A stretch of 64,000 nucleotides of DNA from Jannaschia seosinensis (GTDB lineage Bacteria; Pseudomonadota; Alphaproteobacteria; Rhodobacterales; Rhodobacteraceae). The stretch lies in the NCBI RefSeq assembly GCF_001408515.1, contig NZ_CYPR01000055.1:62001-126000 (forward strand), given 5' to 3'. Shown one piece after another: positions 36,048 to 44,916 of this stretch. Each line of letters begins with the position of its first letter. Positions within the stretch are counted from its first letter, which is position 1. Made by a program: the position numbers and the translations under genes. Below the pieces are notes generated by a model. It saw only the letters and a list, made by a program, of their open reading frames with translations. It searched no databases and was not told the origin of the DNA.

Positions 36048-37625
36048 ATGCGCGATTTCCACCTTCCCGGCCGCTCTCCCGTCCTTGCAACCGAAGGGAT
36101 GTGCGCGACGTCCCATCCGCTTGCCGCCCGCGTCGCGGTCGAGACCCTGGCCCGTGGCGGCAACGCTGTCGACGCCGCGATCGCGGGCGCCGTGCTTCTG
36201 GGCGTCTGCGAGCCGCAGATGACCGGACTTGGCGGCGATTGCTTCGTCCTGATCAAGCCGGCCGGATCGGAGGATGTCACCGCGCTCAACGGATCGGGCC
36301 GCGCGCCCGCAGGGGCGGATGCGGCGCGTCTGCGCGGCAGCGACGCGAAGGCCGTGCCCCTCGACACGCATGACGCGGTCACCATACCCGGCGCGGTCGA
36401 CGCGTTCTGCACCCTGTCGGAGCGGTACGGCAAGCTGGGCCTGGCCGACACGCTCGGCCCGGTGATCCCCTATTTCGAGGGAGGCGTTCCGGTCGCGCCC
36501 CGCGTGGCCTTCGACTGGGCGGAGGCGGCGGACCGGCTGCGAGGCACGGCACGCGACGTCTACCTGCCCCAAGGCGCTGCGCCGCTGGTCGGCAGCCGCT
36601 TTGCCCTGCCGGGACAGGCCGACGTGCTGCGCCGGATCGCCCGCGACGGGCGAGCGGGTTTCTACGAGGGCGACGTGGCCGAAGACATGGCGGCCAGTCT
36701 GCGCGCTTTGGGCGGCGTCCATGAGGTCTCCGATTTCTCGGCCTGCGCCTGCGACTGGGGCGACCCCGTCGCGGGCACCTATCGCGGCATCGACTTGCTG
36801 GAGCATCGGCCGAACGGACAGGGCGCCACCGCGATCCTGATGGCGAACATCCTGTCGCATTTCGACATCGCGGCCATGGATCCGGTGGGCGCAGCGCGCG
36901 CGCATGTCGAGGCCGAGGCGGCGAAGCTCGCCTACGACGCCCGGAACCGGTTCCTCGCCGACATGGACCACGTCACGCGGCTGGAACATATGCTGGCCCC
37001 CGAGACGGCGTCGCGGCTCGCCGCCCTGATCGATCCGGCCCGCGCCATGCCCGCTGCCGCGCCGCTGACGGAGGCCGTCCATCGCGACACGGTCTACATC
37101 ACGGTGGTCGACCGCGACCGGATGGCGGTTTCGCTGATCTACTCGATCTTCCATTCCTTCGGCGCCGGGCTGGCGTCCAACCGCTTTGGCATCCTGTTTC
37201 AGAACCGTGGCGCAGGCTTCACCCTCGAGGAAGGCCATCCCAACGAGATGGCGCCGGGCAAGCGGCCGATGCACACGATCATTCCCGCCATGCTGCGCGA
37301 GGGCGGGCGCGTGACGATGCCGTTCGGCGTGATGGGCGGCGCCTATCAGCCCAACGGCCATGTCCGGTTCCTGTCGAACCTCACCGATTTCGGCATGGAT
37401 CCGCAGACCGCCATCGACGCGCCCCGGGCTTTCTCCGATGCCGGGACGCTCAAGGTGGAGCGGGGCTATTCCGACGCCGTGCGCGCCGAACTGGCCGAGA
37501 TGGGCCACGACATCCGGATCCCCGACGGACCGATCGGTGGGGCACAGGCGATCCGGATCGACGCGAGCGGCTATCTGGAGGGCGCGAGCGATGCGCGGAA
37601 GGACGGCTGCGCTCTGGGCTACTGA
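36048..37625 (+). CDS. Gamma-glutamyltransferase family protein
   Basis: Ntn-hydrolase of the gamma-glutamyltranspeptidase family (525 aa). Start ATG 36048 (MRDFHLPGRSPVLATEGMCA); no signal peptide is visible, unlike periplasmic GGT, so it is probably cytoplasmic. Family blocks: GGNAVDAAIAGAVLLGVCEP, TGLGGDCFVLIK, RPNGQGATAILMANIL, and the self-cleavage site where HRDTVYITVVDRDRMAVSLI aligns the new N-terminal Thr with TTHxSVVD. The His of TTH is replaced, and the downstream lid residues differ (FHSFGAGLASNRFG), so the substrate may not be glutathione. The unusual site still keeps the nucleophile Thr. It is a lone gene, convergent with the second thiolase. Confidence 0.88.
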   Translation: MRDFHLPGRSPVLATEGMCATSHPLAARVAVETLARGGNAVDAAIAGAVLLGVCEPQMTGLGGDCFVLIKPAGSEDVTALNGSGRAPAGADAARLRGSDAKAVPLDTHDAVTIPGAVDAFCTLSERYGKLGLADTLGPVIPYFEGGVPVAPRVAFDWAEAADRLRGTARDVYLPQGAAPLVGSRFALPGQADVLRRIARDGRAGFYEGDVAEDMAASLRALGGVHEVSDFSACACDWGDPVAGTYRGIDLLEHRPNGQGATAILMANILSHFDIAAMDPVGAARAHVEAEAAKLAYDARNRFLADMDHVTRLEHMLAPETASRLAALIDPARAMPAAAPLTEAVHRDTVYITVVDRDRMAVSLIYSIFHSFGAGLASNRFGILFQNRGAGFTLEEGHPNEMAPGKRPMHTIIPAMLREGGRVTMPFGVMGGAYQPNGHVRFLSNLTDFGMDPQTAIDAPRAFSDAGTLKVERGYSDAVRAELAEMGHDIRIPDGPIGGAQAIRIDASGYLEGASDARKDGCALGY

Positions 37626-37661
37626 CGCGGGCCGCGGCGGCCGTCCCCGAGGGTGGCCGCC

Positions 37662-38837
37662 TCAGATCCGCTCGATGGCGAGCGCGATGCCCTGACCGCC
37701 GCCGATGCACATCGTGGCGAGCGCGCGGCGCCCGCCCGTCCGCTCCAGCTCATGGAGTGCCTTGACGAGAAGGATCGCGCCCGTCGCACCGACCGGATGG
37801 CCCAATGCGATGGCCCCGCCATTGGGATTCACCCGCGCCGGGTCGAGGCCCAGATCGCGCGTCACGGCGAGGGCTTGGGCGGCAAAGGCTTCGTTCGATT
37901 CGATCACGTCGAAATCCTCCACCGACAGGCCGGTCCGCTCCAGGAGCAGACGGACGGCCGGGACCGGCCCCAGCCCCATCACCTCGGGACGGACGCCGGC
38001 ATGTGCGTAGCCGATGATCCGGGCGCGCGGCGCAAGCCCCGCCGCCTCGGCCGTCTCCGCACGCGCGAGAACCAGCGCCGCCGCACCGTCGTTGATCCCC
38101 GAGGCGTTGCCCGCCGTGACGGAGCCGTCCTTCTGGAATACCGGCCGCAGGTTGGCCAGCGCCTCCGCCGTCGTGGCCTTGGGATGCTCGTCGGTATCGA
38201 ACGCCACTTCCTCGCGCTTGCGGCGCACGGAGACCGGCACGATCTGGTCGGTGAAGTGCCCCGCGGAAATGGCCGCGGCCGCCCGCTCCTGCGACATCAG
38301 CGCAAAGGCGTCCTGATCCTCGCGCGCGATGGTGTGCTCGGCGGCGACATTCTCGGCCGTGACGCCCATATGGCCCGTCCCGAACGGGCAGGTCAGCGCG
38401 CCGAGCATCATGTCGAGCGCCCGGACATCGCCCATCTTCGCGCCCCAGCGCGCATCGGGCAGGATGTGGGGCGACCGCGACATGCATTCCGCCCCGCCGA
38501 CCAGCGCGATGCCGGCATCGCCCATCATCAGCGCCTGCGCGCCCGAGATCACCGCCTGAAGGCCCGAGCCGCAAAGCCGGTTGACGTTCATCGCGGGCGC
38601 CGTTTCCGGCACACCGGCCTGCATGGCGGCAACGCGCGAGAGGTACATGTCGCGCGGTTCGGTGTTGATCACGTGACCGAAGACCGTCGTCTCGACCTGC
38701 GCCGGTTCGATGCCGGCCCGCGTGATCGCCGCACGGGCGACGGTGCTGGCCAGGTCGATCGGCGGCGTTCCGGCGAGACTGCCGCCGAAGGTGCCGATGG
38801 CGGTACGGGCGGCGGAGAGAATGACGATGTCTGGCAT
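37662..38837 (-). CDS. Acetyl-CoA C-acyltransferase family thiolase
   Basis: Second thiolase (391 aa), about the same length as the one at 33816-34994 but clearly divergent in sequence. Catalytic residues: Cys89 in VNRLCGSGLQAVI, His347 in IALGHPVGATGAILLV, Cys377 in TMCIGGGQGIALAIERI. The N-terminus MPDIVILSAARTAIGTFGGS resembles BktB/PhaA-type beta-ketothiolases. Start ATG 38837 has GGAGG upstream. Between it and serA lies the hairpin repeat at 38876-38894, so it may be transcribed apart from the serine genes. Confidence 0.92.
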   Translation of the reverse strand: MPDIVILSAARTAIGTFGGSLAGTPPIDLASTVARAAITRAGIEPAQVETTVFGHVINTEPRDMYLSRVAAMQAGVPETAPAMNVNRLCGSGLQAVISGAQALMMGDAGIALVGGAECMSRSPHILPDARWGAKMGDVRALDMMLGALTCPFGTGHMGVTAENVAAEHTIAREDQDAFALMSQERAAAAISAGHFTDQIVPVSVRRKREEVAFDTDEHPKATTAEALANLRPVFQKDGSVTAGNASGINDGAAALVLARAETAEAAGLAPRARIIGYAHAGVRPEVMGLGPVPAVRLLLERTGLSVEDFDVIESNEAFAAQALAVTRDLGLDPARVNPNGGAIALGHPVGATGAILLVKALHELERTGGRRALATMCIGGGQGIALAIERI

Positions 38838-38875
38838 TTTGGCCTCCGGGGTCTGGGGGGGCGGATCGGACGAAG

Positions 38876-38894
38876 CCGGGGGGCCAGCCCCCGG
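38876..38894. repeat. Rhodobacteraceae-type hairpin repeat upstream of thiolase
   Basis: Perfect 7-bp stem CCGGGGG-gccag-CCCCCGG, followed on the plus strand by ACCCCCGAGGTATTTG. The motif ccccggacccccgaggtattt is one I recognise as a common intergenic element of Rhodobacteraceae genomes. It lies between serA and the thiolase gene (118 bp gap), both read on the minus strand. A weaker relative is at 3037-3056. It may act as a terminator for serA or a transcript-end hairpin. Confidence 0.6.
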
Positions 38895-38955
38895 ACCCCC
38901 GAGGTATTTGTGAAGCAGAGACGCGGGCGCCGAAAGAGAGACGCCGCGTCCCGCT

Positions 38956-40548
38956 TCAGACGTTGAAGCGCAGCGGCGCGACGTTCTTGAACAGGCCCGT
39001 GGTCCGGAGCTTGTCGAGGACGGTCACGGCCGGCTGCTCGTCGAGATAGAGCAGCGCGATCGCATCCCGCCCCCGGTCCGAGCGGCCCAGCGTGAAGTTT
39101 GCGATGTTCACCCCGTTCTCGCCCAGCGTCTGGCCCAACGTGCCGATGATCCCCGGCTCGTCGTGGTTGGTGGTATAGAGCATGTGGGCCCCCACCTCTG
39201 CGTCGATGTTGATGCCCTTGATCTGGATGAAGCGCGGCTTGCCGTCGGAAAAGACCGTGCCCGCGACGGAGCGTTCGCGCTGCGCCGTCTTGACGACCAG
39301 CTTGATATAGCCGTCGAAGACGCCGGACTTGTCCTGCCGAGTGGTGGAGATCTCCACGCCCCGCTCGCGCGCGACGACGGGCGCCGAGACCATGTTCACG
39401 TCCGGATTTGTGGCCTTCATCACCCCCGCGATGGCCGAACAGTTCAGGGCCTCGAGGTTCATCGCGGCGACGGAGCCGTTATAGACGATCTCGATCGACT
39501 TGAGCGGCTCGTCGGTCATCTGGCCCACGAAGGCGCCCAGATGCTCGGCCACCTTGACCCAGGGGCCCATCAGCTTGGCCTCCTCGGCGGTGACCGACGG
39601 CATGTTGAGGGCGTTGGTCACGGCGCCGGTCAGCAGGTAATCCGACATCTGCTCGGCCACCTGCAGGGCGACGTTTTCCTGCGCTTCTGTGGTGGCGGCG
39701 CCCAGATGAGGGGTGACGACGACGTTGGGCAGGCCGAATAGCGGCGAGGCCGTCGCCGGCTCCTCGGCGAAGACGTCGAAGGCGGCGCCGGCGACATGGC
39801 CGGATTTCAGCGCCTCGGCCAGCGCGGCCTCGTCCACGAGACCGCCGCGCGCGCAGTTCACGATGCGCACGCCCTTCTTCGTCCGGGCGAGGTTCTCGGC
39901 CGACAGGATGTTGCGCGTCTGGTCGGTCAGCGGCACGTGCAGCGTGATGACATCGGCGCGCGCCAGAAGCGCATCGAGCTCGACCTTCTCGACGCCCAGC
40001 TTGGTGGCGCGCTCCTCGCTGAGGAACGGGTCGTAGGCTGCGACCTTCATCCCCAGACCCACGGCCTTCTGGCAGACGATGCCGCCGATATTGCCCGCGC
40101 CGATCACGCCCAGAGTCTTGCCGGTCAACTCGACGCCCATGAAGCGGGACTTCTCCCACTTGCCGGCATGGGTCGAGGCGTTGGCCTCCGGGATCTGGCG
40201 CGCGACGGCGAACATCAGGGCGATGGCGTGCTCGGCGGTGGTGATCATGTTGCCGTAGGGCGTGTTCATCACGATCACGCCGCGACGCGACGCCGCTTCC
40301 TTGTCGACGTTGTCGGTGCCTATGCCGGCGCGGCCCACGACCTTGAGGTTGGGCGCCGCCTCCAGCAGCTTTTCGGTGACCTTGGTGGCCGAACGGATGG
40401 CGAGCCCGTCATATTCGCCGATGACGGACAGGAGCTTGTCCTTGTCCTTGCCGAGAGTGGGGTCGAACGTGACGTCGATGCCGCGATCGCGGAAGATCTG
40501 GACGGCGGTTTCCGACAGCTTGTCGGAGACGAGAACCTTGGGGGCCAT
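38956..40548 (-). CDS. serA: D-3-phosphoglycerate dehydrogenase
   Basis: First enzyme of serine synthesis, oxidising 3-phosphoglycerate to 3-phosphohydroxypyruvate with NAD (530 aa, the long form). Start ATG 40548 (MAPKVLVSDKLSETAVQIFR) has a strong ribosome site AAAGGAG. The Rossmann GxGxxG is in TLGVIGAGNIGG (150-155), followed by NCARGGLVDEAALAEALKSG and VVVTPHLGAATTEAQENVAL with the catalytic His. The long intervening (ASB) domain covers about 320-450, and a C-terminal ACT domain about 455-530 (HDEPGIIGTLGQTLGENGVN) suggests serine feedback. It follows serC by 73 bp in one operon. Confidence 0.96.
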   Translation of the reverse strand: MAPKVLVSDKLSETAVQIFRDRGIDVTFDPTLGKDKDKLLSVIGEYDGLAIRSATKVTEKLLEAAPNLKVVGRAGIGTDNVDKEAASRRGVIVMNTPYGNMITTAEHAIALMFAVARQIPEANASTHAGKWEKSRFMGVELTGKTLGVIGAGNIGGIVCQKAVGLGMKVAAYDPFLSEERATKLGVEKVELDALLARADVITLHVPLTDQTRNILSAENLARTKKGVRIVNCARGGLVDEAALAEALKSGHVAGAAFDVFAEEPATASPLFGLPNVVVTPHLGAATTEAQENVALQVAEQMSDYLLTGAVTNALNMPSVTAEEAKLMGPWVKVAEHLGAFVGQMTDEPLKSIEIVYNGSVAAMNLEALNCSAIAGVMKATNPDVNMVSAPVVARERGVEISTTRQDKSGVFDGYIKLVVKTAQRERSVAGTVFSDGKPRFIQIKGINIDAEVGAHMLYTTNHDEPGIIGTLGQTLGENGVNIANFTLGRSDRGRDAIALLYLDEQPAVTVLDKLRTTGLFKNVAPLRFNV

Positions 40549-40621
40549 CTGAGGCTCCTTTTGTACGTATTGGGGGAACCCGCGCGGGGTATTCACATTC
40601 CGGAGCAGGTGCGGACGCGTC

Positions 40622-41758
40622 TCAGGCGGCCTGCGTCGCGGCACGCTCGGCGTGGTAGGCCCATTCGATCCAGGGCATCAGCGCGGCCACGTCGTCGGGC
40701 TCCACCGTCGAGCCGCACCAGATGCGCAGGCCCTCGGGCGCGTCGCGGTAGGAGGCGACGTCGAACGCGACATCCTCCGCCTCCAGCCGCTTGGCCACGC
40801 GCTTGGCGAGACCCGCGGGCGCATCGGTGAACTTCAGGCAGACCGAGGTGGTCGAGCGGGTGGCGGGATCGTCGGCGAGGTTGTCGATCCAGTCGCGCGT
40901 CTCGCAGAAGTCCCAGACGTGGCGCGCGGAGCGGTCGGCCCGGTCGATCAGGCCGGCAAGGCCCAGACCCTCGGCCCAGTCGAGCGCCTTGAGGTAATCC
41001 TCGACGCAGAGCATGGACGGCGTGTTGATCGTCGCGCCCTCGAAGATCCCCTCAATCAGCTTGCCGCCCTTGGTCAGGCGGAAGATCTTCGGCAGCGGCC
41101 ATGCGGGTGTGTAGCTTTCGAGCCGCGCGACCGCACGGGGGCTCAGGATCAGGACGCCATGCGCGCCCTCGCCGCCCAGGACCTTCTGCCAGGAGAAGCT
41201 CGTCACATCGAGCTTGTCCCAGGGCAGGTCCATTGCGAAGCAGGCCGAGGTCGCGTCGCACAGCGTCAGCCCCTCGCGGTCGTCGGCGATCCAGTCGGCA
41301 TTCGGCACGCGCACGCCCGAGGTCGTGCCGTTCCAGGTGAAGCAGATGTCGTGCGACGGATCGACGTGCAGGTCGGGCAGCGCGCCGTAATCGGCGGTCC
41401 GGATCTCGGCGTCGAGTTTGAGCTGCTTGACGGCGTCGGTGACCCAGCCGGAGCCGAAGCTTTCCCAGGCGAGCATGGTGACCGGGCGCGCGCCCAGCAT
41501 CGTCCACATCGCCATCTCGTAGGCGCCGGTATCGGAGGCGGGCACGATGCCGACGCGGTAATCGTCGGGCAGGCCGAGGAGCGCGTGGGTGCGGTCGATC
41601 GCGGCCTTAAGCTTGGCCTTGCCGGCGCTTGCGCGGTGGCTGCGGCCGAGAGGCGCATCGGAGAGTTCGAAGAGATCGAAGCCCGGATGCTTGGCGCAGG
41701 GGCCGGACGAAAAGCGCGGATTGGCCGGCCGCGCGGCCGGGATCGAAATATCGGTCAT
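40622..41758 (-). CDS. serC: Phosphoserine aminotransferase
   Basis: PLP enzyme (378 aa) converting 3-phosphohydroxypyruvate plus glutamate to phosphoserine. The protein starts [20 protein letters not shown]. The PLP lysine is Lys192 in [18 protein letters not shown], with the cofactor-binding Asp in [20 protein letters not shown]. This is the alphaproteobacterial/actinobacterial SerC subtype, not the E. coli one. It is the first gene of serC-serA, diverging from serB over a 150-bp region that contains a probable leader hairpin. Confidence 0.95.
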   Translation of the reverse strand: MTDISIPAARPANPRFSSGPCAKHPGFDLFELSDAPLGRSHRASAGKAKLKAAIDRTHALLGLPDDYRVGIVPASDTGAYEMAMWTMLGARPVTMLAWESFGSGWVTDAVKQLKLDAEIRTADYGALPDLHVDPSHDICFTWNGTTSGVRVPNADWIADDREGLTLCDATSACFAMDLPWDKLDVTSFSWQKVLGGEGAHGVLILSPRAVARLESYTPAWPLPKIFRLTKGGKLIEGIFEGATINTPSMLCVEDYLKALDWAEGLGLAGLIDRADRSARHVWDFCETRDWIDNLADDPATRSTTSVCLKFTDAPAGLAKRVAKRLEAEDVAFDVASYRDAPEGLRIWCGSTVEPDDVAALMPWIEWAYHAERAATQAA

Positions 41759-41761
41759 GGT

Positions 41762-41810
41762 ATCCTTGCAGATAATCGCCCCTCGTTGGGGAGGGGTGTC
41801 CCACGGATGG
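41762..41810 (-). ncRNA. Candidate serC leader RNA motif
   Basis: Upstream of serC, in serC orientation, a hairpin CCCCTC-cccaac-GAGGGG (41796-41779) is followed directly by CGATTATCTGCAAGGATACC and the serC start. A structured element upstream of serC-serA operons is known in alphaproteobacteria (the serC motif, Rfam RF00517). Gene context, position and hairpin fit that motif; I cannot run the covariance model, so this is a candidate. Extent is approximate. It probably adjusts serC-serA translation or transcription. Confidence 0.45.
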
Positions 41811-41908
41811 CGTTACGGCCTGCGCGGGGGTCGCACAAGCGCAATTATGACGCTAAGGGCAGCGAAAGCGGCGATGCCTGCCCGCGCCGTCCACTATGGG
41901 AAACAATC

Positions 41909-42787
41909 ATGCCCGTCTGCGTCCTCACCGCCGCGCCCGAACGCCCCGTGATCGAAGCCCCTCTGGTCGAGGCGATGCGCAATGCGTGGGGCGGCGGCGA
42001 GGCCCGGTGGCTCGACCGCGGGGTGGCGGCGGAATTCGACGTCGCGACCGTCCCCGACACGCTGGAGGATGCCCGGGCAGAGATGGACGCGCACGGCATC
42101 GACCTGAACGTCGTGGCGTCGGAGGGACGGCGCAAGCGGCTGCTGCTGGCGGATATGGATTCGACGATGATCCGGCAGGAATGCATCGACGAGTTGGCCG
42201 CCGAGGCGGGCGTGGGCGAGCGGGTCGCGGCGATCACCGCGCGCGCGATGAACGGCGAGGTTGATTTCGAAGGTGCCCTGCGCGAGCGGGTGGCGCTTCT
42301 GGCGGGGCTTGAGGCGGCCGTGATCGAGAAGGTCCTGCGCGAGCGGATCACGATGATGCCTGGCGGCGACGTTCTGGTGGCGACGATGCGGGCGAACGGG
42401 GCGATGGCGGCGCTGGTCTCGGGCGGCTTCACGGCGTTTACCGAGGTCGTGGCGGTGCGGCTCGGCTTTGATCGGCACCGAGCGAACGTGCTCCTGATCG
42501 AGGGCGGGCGCCTGACGGGGCATCCGGGTGAGCCGATCCTCGGGCGCGAGGCGAAGGTCGCCGCGCTGGAGGAGCTTTGCGCGGAGCTGGGCATCGCGGA
42601 GGAGGATGCGCTGGCCGTCGGCGACGGGGCGAACGATCTGGGCATGATCGCACGGGCGGGGCTGGGCGTCGCGCTGCATGCGAAGCCCGCAGTGCAGGCC
42701 GAGGCGCGGTGCCGGATCAATCACGGCGATTTGACGGCGCTCCTGCATCTTCAGGGCTACCGGCGGGACGCGTTCGCGCAGCCGTGA
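41909..42787 (+). CDS. serB: Phosphoserine phosphatase
   Basis: Last step of serine synthesis, hydrolysing phosphoserine (292 aa). An N-terminal regulatory segment (1-75) precedes the HAD phosphatase domain. Catalytic motif I is LLLADMDSTMIRQECIDELA with nucleophile Asp82 and acid Asp84; motif II is ALVSGGFTAFTEVVA; motif III/IV is EDALAVGDGANDLGMIARAG. Divergent from serC-serA, so all three serine genes are together and could share control in the 150-bp gap. The ribosome site is weak (GGGAAACAATC). Confidence 0.96.
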   Translation: MPVCVLTAAPERPVIEAPLVEAMRNAWGGGEARWLDRGVAAEFDVATVPDTLEDARAEMDAHGIDLNVVASEGRRKRLLLADMDSTMIRQECIDELAAEAGVGERVAAITARAMNGEVDFEGALRERVALLAGLEAAVIEKVLRERITMMPGGDVLVATMRANGAMAALVSGGFTAFTEVVAVRLGFDRHRANVLLIEGGRLTGHPGEPILGREAKVAALEELCAELGIAEEDALAVGDGANDLGMIARAGLGVALHAKPAVQAEARCRINHGDLTALLHLQGYRRDAFAQP

Positions 42788-42922
42788 CCGTCACGCGGGC
42801 GCCATCCGGGTGCGCTACAGGTCTGGCCCCCCCTGCCGGAGCGTTGGAATGGCCGAAATCGACCCGCTGACATTCTTACTCGACTTGCTTCTTCCCAAGC
42901 GCCGGAAGACATGACGCGACGG

Positions 42923-42944
42923 GGAATTACCCATGGGTAATTCC
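42923..42944. repeat. 22-bp perfect palindrome in the serB-rlmN gap
   Basis: Half-site GGAATTACCCA is followed directly by its exact reverse complement, with no spacer. It lies between the converging serB and rlmN genes (gap 42788-42974), 136 bp past serB. As RNA it could form a stem only with a few unpaired central bases, with no T-run directly after; as DNA it looks like a dimeric-protein operator or a nuclease/integrase-like site. It is AT-richer than its surroundings. Confidence 0.75.
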
Positions 42945-42974
42945 TGCAACCGGCTGAAACGGCGACATATTTTT

Positions 42975-44156
42975 TCAGAGACCCGCTTCGGCCGAGATCT
43001 GCGCGCGGGATTTTCGGGCGCGCTCCGTCGCCGATTTGAGCTGTCCGCAGGCGGCCATGATATCCTCGCCCCGCGGCGTGCGGATCGGCGAGGCATAACC
43101 CGCCTGCATCAGGATCGTCGCGAAGGCGCGGATGCGGTTGTTTGACGACCGCTTGTAGGGCGCGCCGGGCCATTCGTTGAACGGGATCAGGTTCACCTTG
43201 GCCGGGATCCCCTCGAGCAGCGCGACCAACCGGTGGGCATCGGCGTCGGTATCGTTCACGCCGTCGAGCATCACGTATTCGAATGTGATCCGCTCGCTGT
43301 TGGTGGCCTTGGGATATTCGCGCAGCGCGTCGAGAAGCGTGGCGATGTCCCAGCGTTTGTTGATCGGGACCAGAACGTCGCGCACGTCGTCGGTCGTGGC
43401 GTGGAAGGACACGGCCAGCAGGCAGCCGATCTCCTCAGCGGTGCGCGCGATCTCGGGCACCACGCCGGAGGTGGACAGCGTGATGCGGCGGCGGCCGAGC
43501 GCGATGCCCTCGCCGTCCATGACGATCCGCATCGCGTCGCGGACGTTCTCGAAATTGTAGAGCGGCTCGCCCATGCCCATCAGGACCACGTTGGACAAAA
43601 GCCGCCCCGTCGGATCGTTCGCGGCGCCCTTTTCGGGCCATTCGCCCAGATCGTCGCGCGCCAGCATCACCTGCCCGACGATCTCCGACGCCGTCAGGTT
43701 GCGGACCAGCTTCTGCGTGCCGGTATGGCAGAAGGAGCAGGTCAGGGTGCAGCCCACCTGGCTCGAGACGCAGAGCGTGCCGCGGCCTTCCTCAGGGATG
43801 TAGACCGTCTCGACCTCGTGACCGCCGGCGATGCGGAGGAGGTATTTGCGCGTGCCGTCTGCGGAAACCTGGCGGGTGACGACCTCCGGCAGGGCGATCG
43901 TGAAGTGCCGGGAGAGCGTGGCGCGGAACTCCTTCGACAGGTTCGTCATCGCGTCAAAATCGCGAACGCCCCAATGGTAGACCCATTGCCAGACCTGATT
44001 GACGCGCATCTTCGCCTGTTTCTCGGGCGTGCCGACGGCGATCAGCGCCTCGCGCAGCGCGTCGCGGGTCAGGCCGACGATGTTGCGACGGTCACCCTCG
44101 TTTTCCGCCTCTCGGCGGGGCACGGTCAGCATGTCGGGCGTGACGGGCGCGCGCAT
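42975..44156 (-). CDS. rlmN: 23S rRNA (adenine2503-C2) / tRNA (adenine37-C2) methyltransferase RlmN
   Basis: Radical-SAM methyltransferase (393 aa) acting on A2503 of 23S rRNA and A37 of some tRNAs. The [4Fe-4S] motif CxxxCxxC is Cys136-Cys140-Cys143 in [16 protein letters not shown]. Other blocks: [49 protein letters not shown]. The methyl-carrying C-terminal Cys is in [13 protein letters not shown]. Start ATG 44156 is set by the ribosome site GGAGAG; a longer in-frame start at 44189 lacks one. A lone gene, convergent with serB. Confidence 0.95.
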   Translation of the reverse strand: MRAPVTPDMLTVPRREAENEGDRRNIVGLTRDALREALIAVGTPEKQAKMRVNQVWQWVYHWGVRDFDAMTNLSKEFRATLSRHFTIALPEVVTRQVSADGTRKYLLRIAGGHEVETVYIPEEGRGTLCVSSQVGCTLTCSFCHTGTQKLVRNLTASEIVGQVMLARDDLGEWPEKGAANDPTGRLLSNVVLMGMGEPLYNFENVRDAMRIVMDGEGIALGRRRITLSTSGVVPEIARTAEEIGCLLAVSFHATTDDVRDVLVPINKRWDIATLLDALREYPKATNSERITFEYVMLDGVNDTDADAHRLVALLEGIPAKVNLIPFNEWPGAPYKRSSNNRIRAFATILMQAGYASPIRTPRGEDIMAACGQLKSATERARKSRAQISAEAGL

Positions 44157-44221
44157 GGCTCTCTCCTGAAGCGGCAACAAGCGCCCCATATGGGGGCGCC
44201 CGTCGCGGAGTGCAAACCGCC

Positions 44222-44755
44222 TCAGCCGGTGCAGCGGGTTTCTGCGTCCTCGACGGCGGCGGTGAAGCCCAGAAGGCTGAACGTGTCCTCGGTCGTGGTG
44301 CCCCGCCCGGAGACGCCGGTCACGACGGCCTCGGCGCCCCGCTTCATGGCGGCGATGATGCGCGCGTCATCGTCGGGCGAGGCCGCCCAGGCCAGCTCTC
44401 CGTCGGTGAACAATTCGAACTTGTCGGACCCGATCTCGATCGTGACGCTGGAGCCGCTGGCATAGGGATAGCCGCCCGTCGCCGAGACCTCGCCGCGCTT
44501 GTCGGAGCCGGGCCAGTAGCTGACGAACAGGCGAATATCGCCGCGTTGCGCCGAGACCTCCCGTCCGTCGCGCAGGTTGCGGATGGACTTGGGCGCGGTC
44601 ACGATCCAGCACTGGGTCGGGTTGTCCTCGATGAAGACGGACCAGTCGGTTTCGGTATTGACCCGGTTCGCACTCTCCTGCGCCGCGGCGGGAGAAACAG
44701 GTGCGAGCGCCATTGTCGCGGCCAGGATGAGCGGTCCGAACGCCTTGGGAATCAT
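44222..44755 (-). CDS. Invasion-associated locus B (IalB) family protein
   Basis: Secreted 177-aa protein. [20 protein letters not shown] is a signal peptide, probably cut after AAAQE near 25. The mature part has the IalB pattern: [60 protein letters not shown] and a late [17 protein letters not shown]. The two cysteines (in TQCW and TRC) would form the family's disulfide. Named after a Bartonella factor, the family is widespread in non-pathogenic alphaproteobacteria, role unknown. It is 66 bp upstream of rlmN in the same direction and divergent from the asparaginase gene. Confidence 0.87.
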   Translation of the reverse strand: MIPKAFGPLILAATMALAPVSPAAAQESANRVNTETDWSVFIEDNPTQCWIVTAPKSIRNLRDGREVSAQRGDIRLFVSYWPGSDKRGEVSATGGYPYASGSSVTIEIGSDKFELFTDGELAWAASPDDDARIIAAMKRGAEAVVTGVSGRGTTTEDTFSLLGFTAAVEDAETRCTG

Positions 44756-44916
44756 GTCTGCCTCTGTCGCTTCCGTGGACCGCCGCGCCGCCCGGTTGGT
44801 CCGGGCTGGTCTGCGTGGCGTGTCAGGTTGTGAAAAACTGCCTGTAGATGATAGCGCAGCGATGGGCAGGTCCGAAAGACCGCGTGGCGATTTTTCGCGC
44901 ATAGGGAGTGCATGAG

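Noticed and set aside
42933-43145. 70-codon plus-strand ORF beginning inside the 22-bp palindrome
   Set aside because: Runs antisense through the 3' end of rlmN, no ribosome site, Arg-rich shadow composition.
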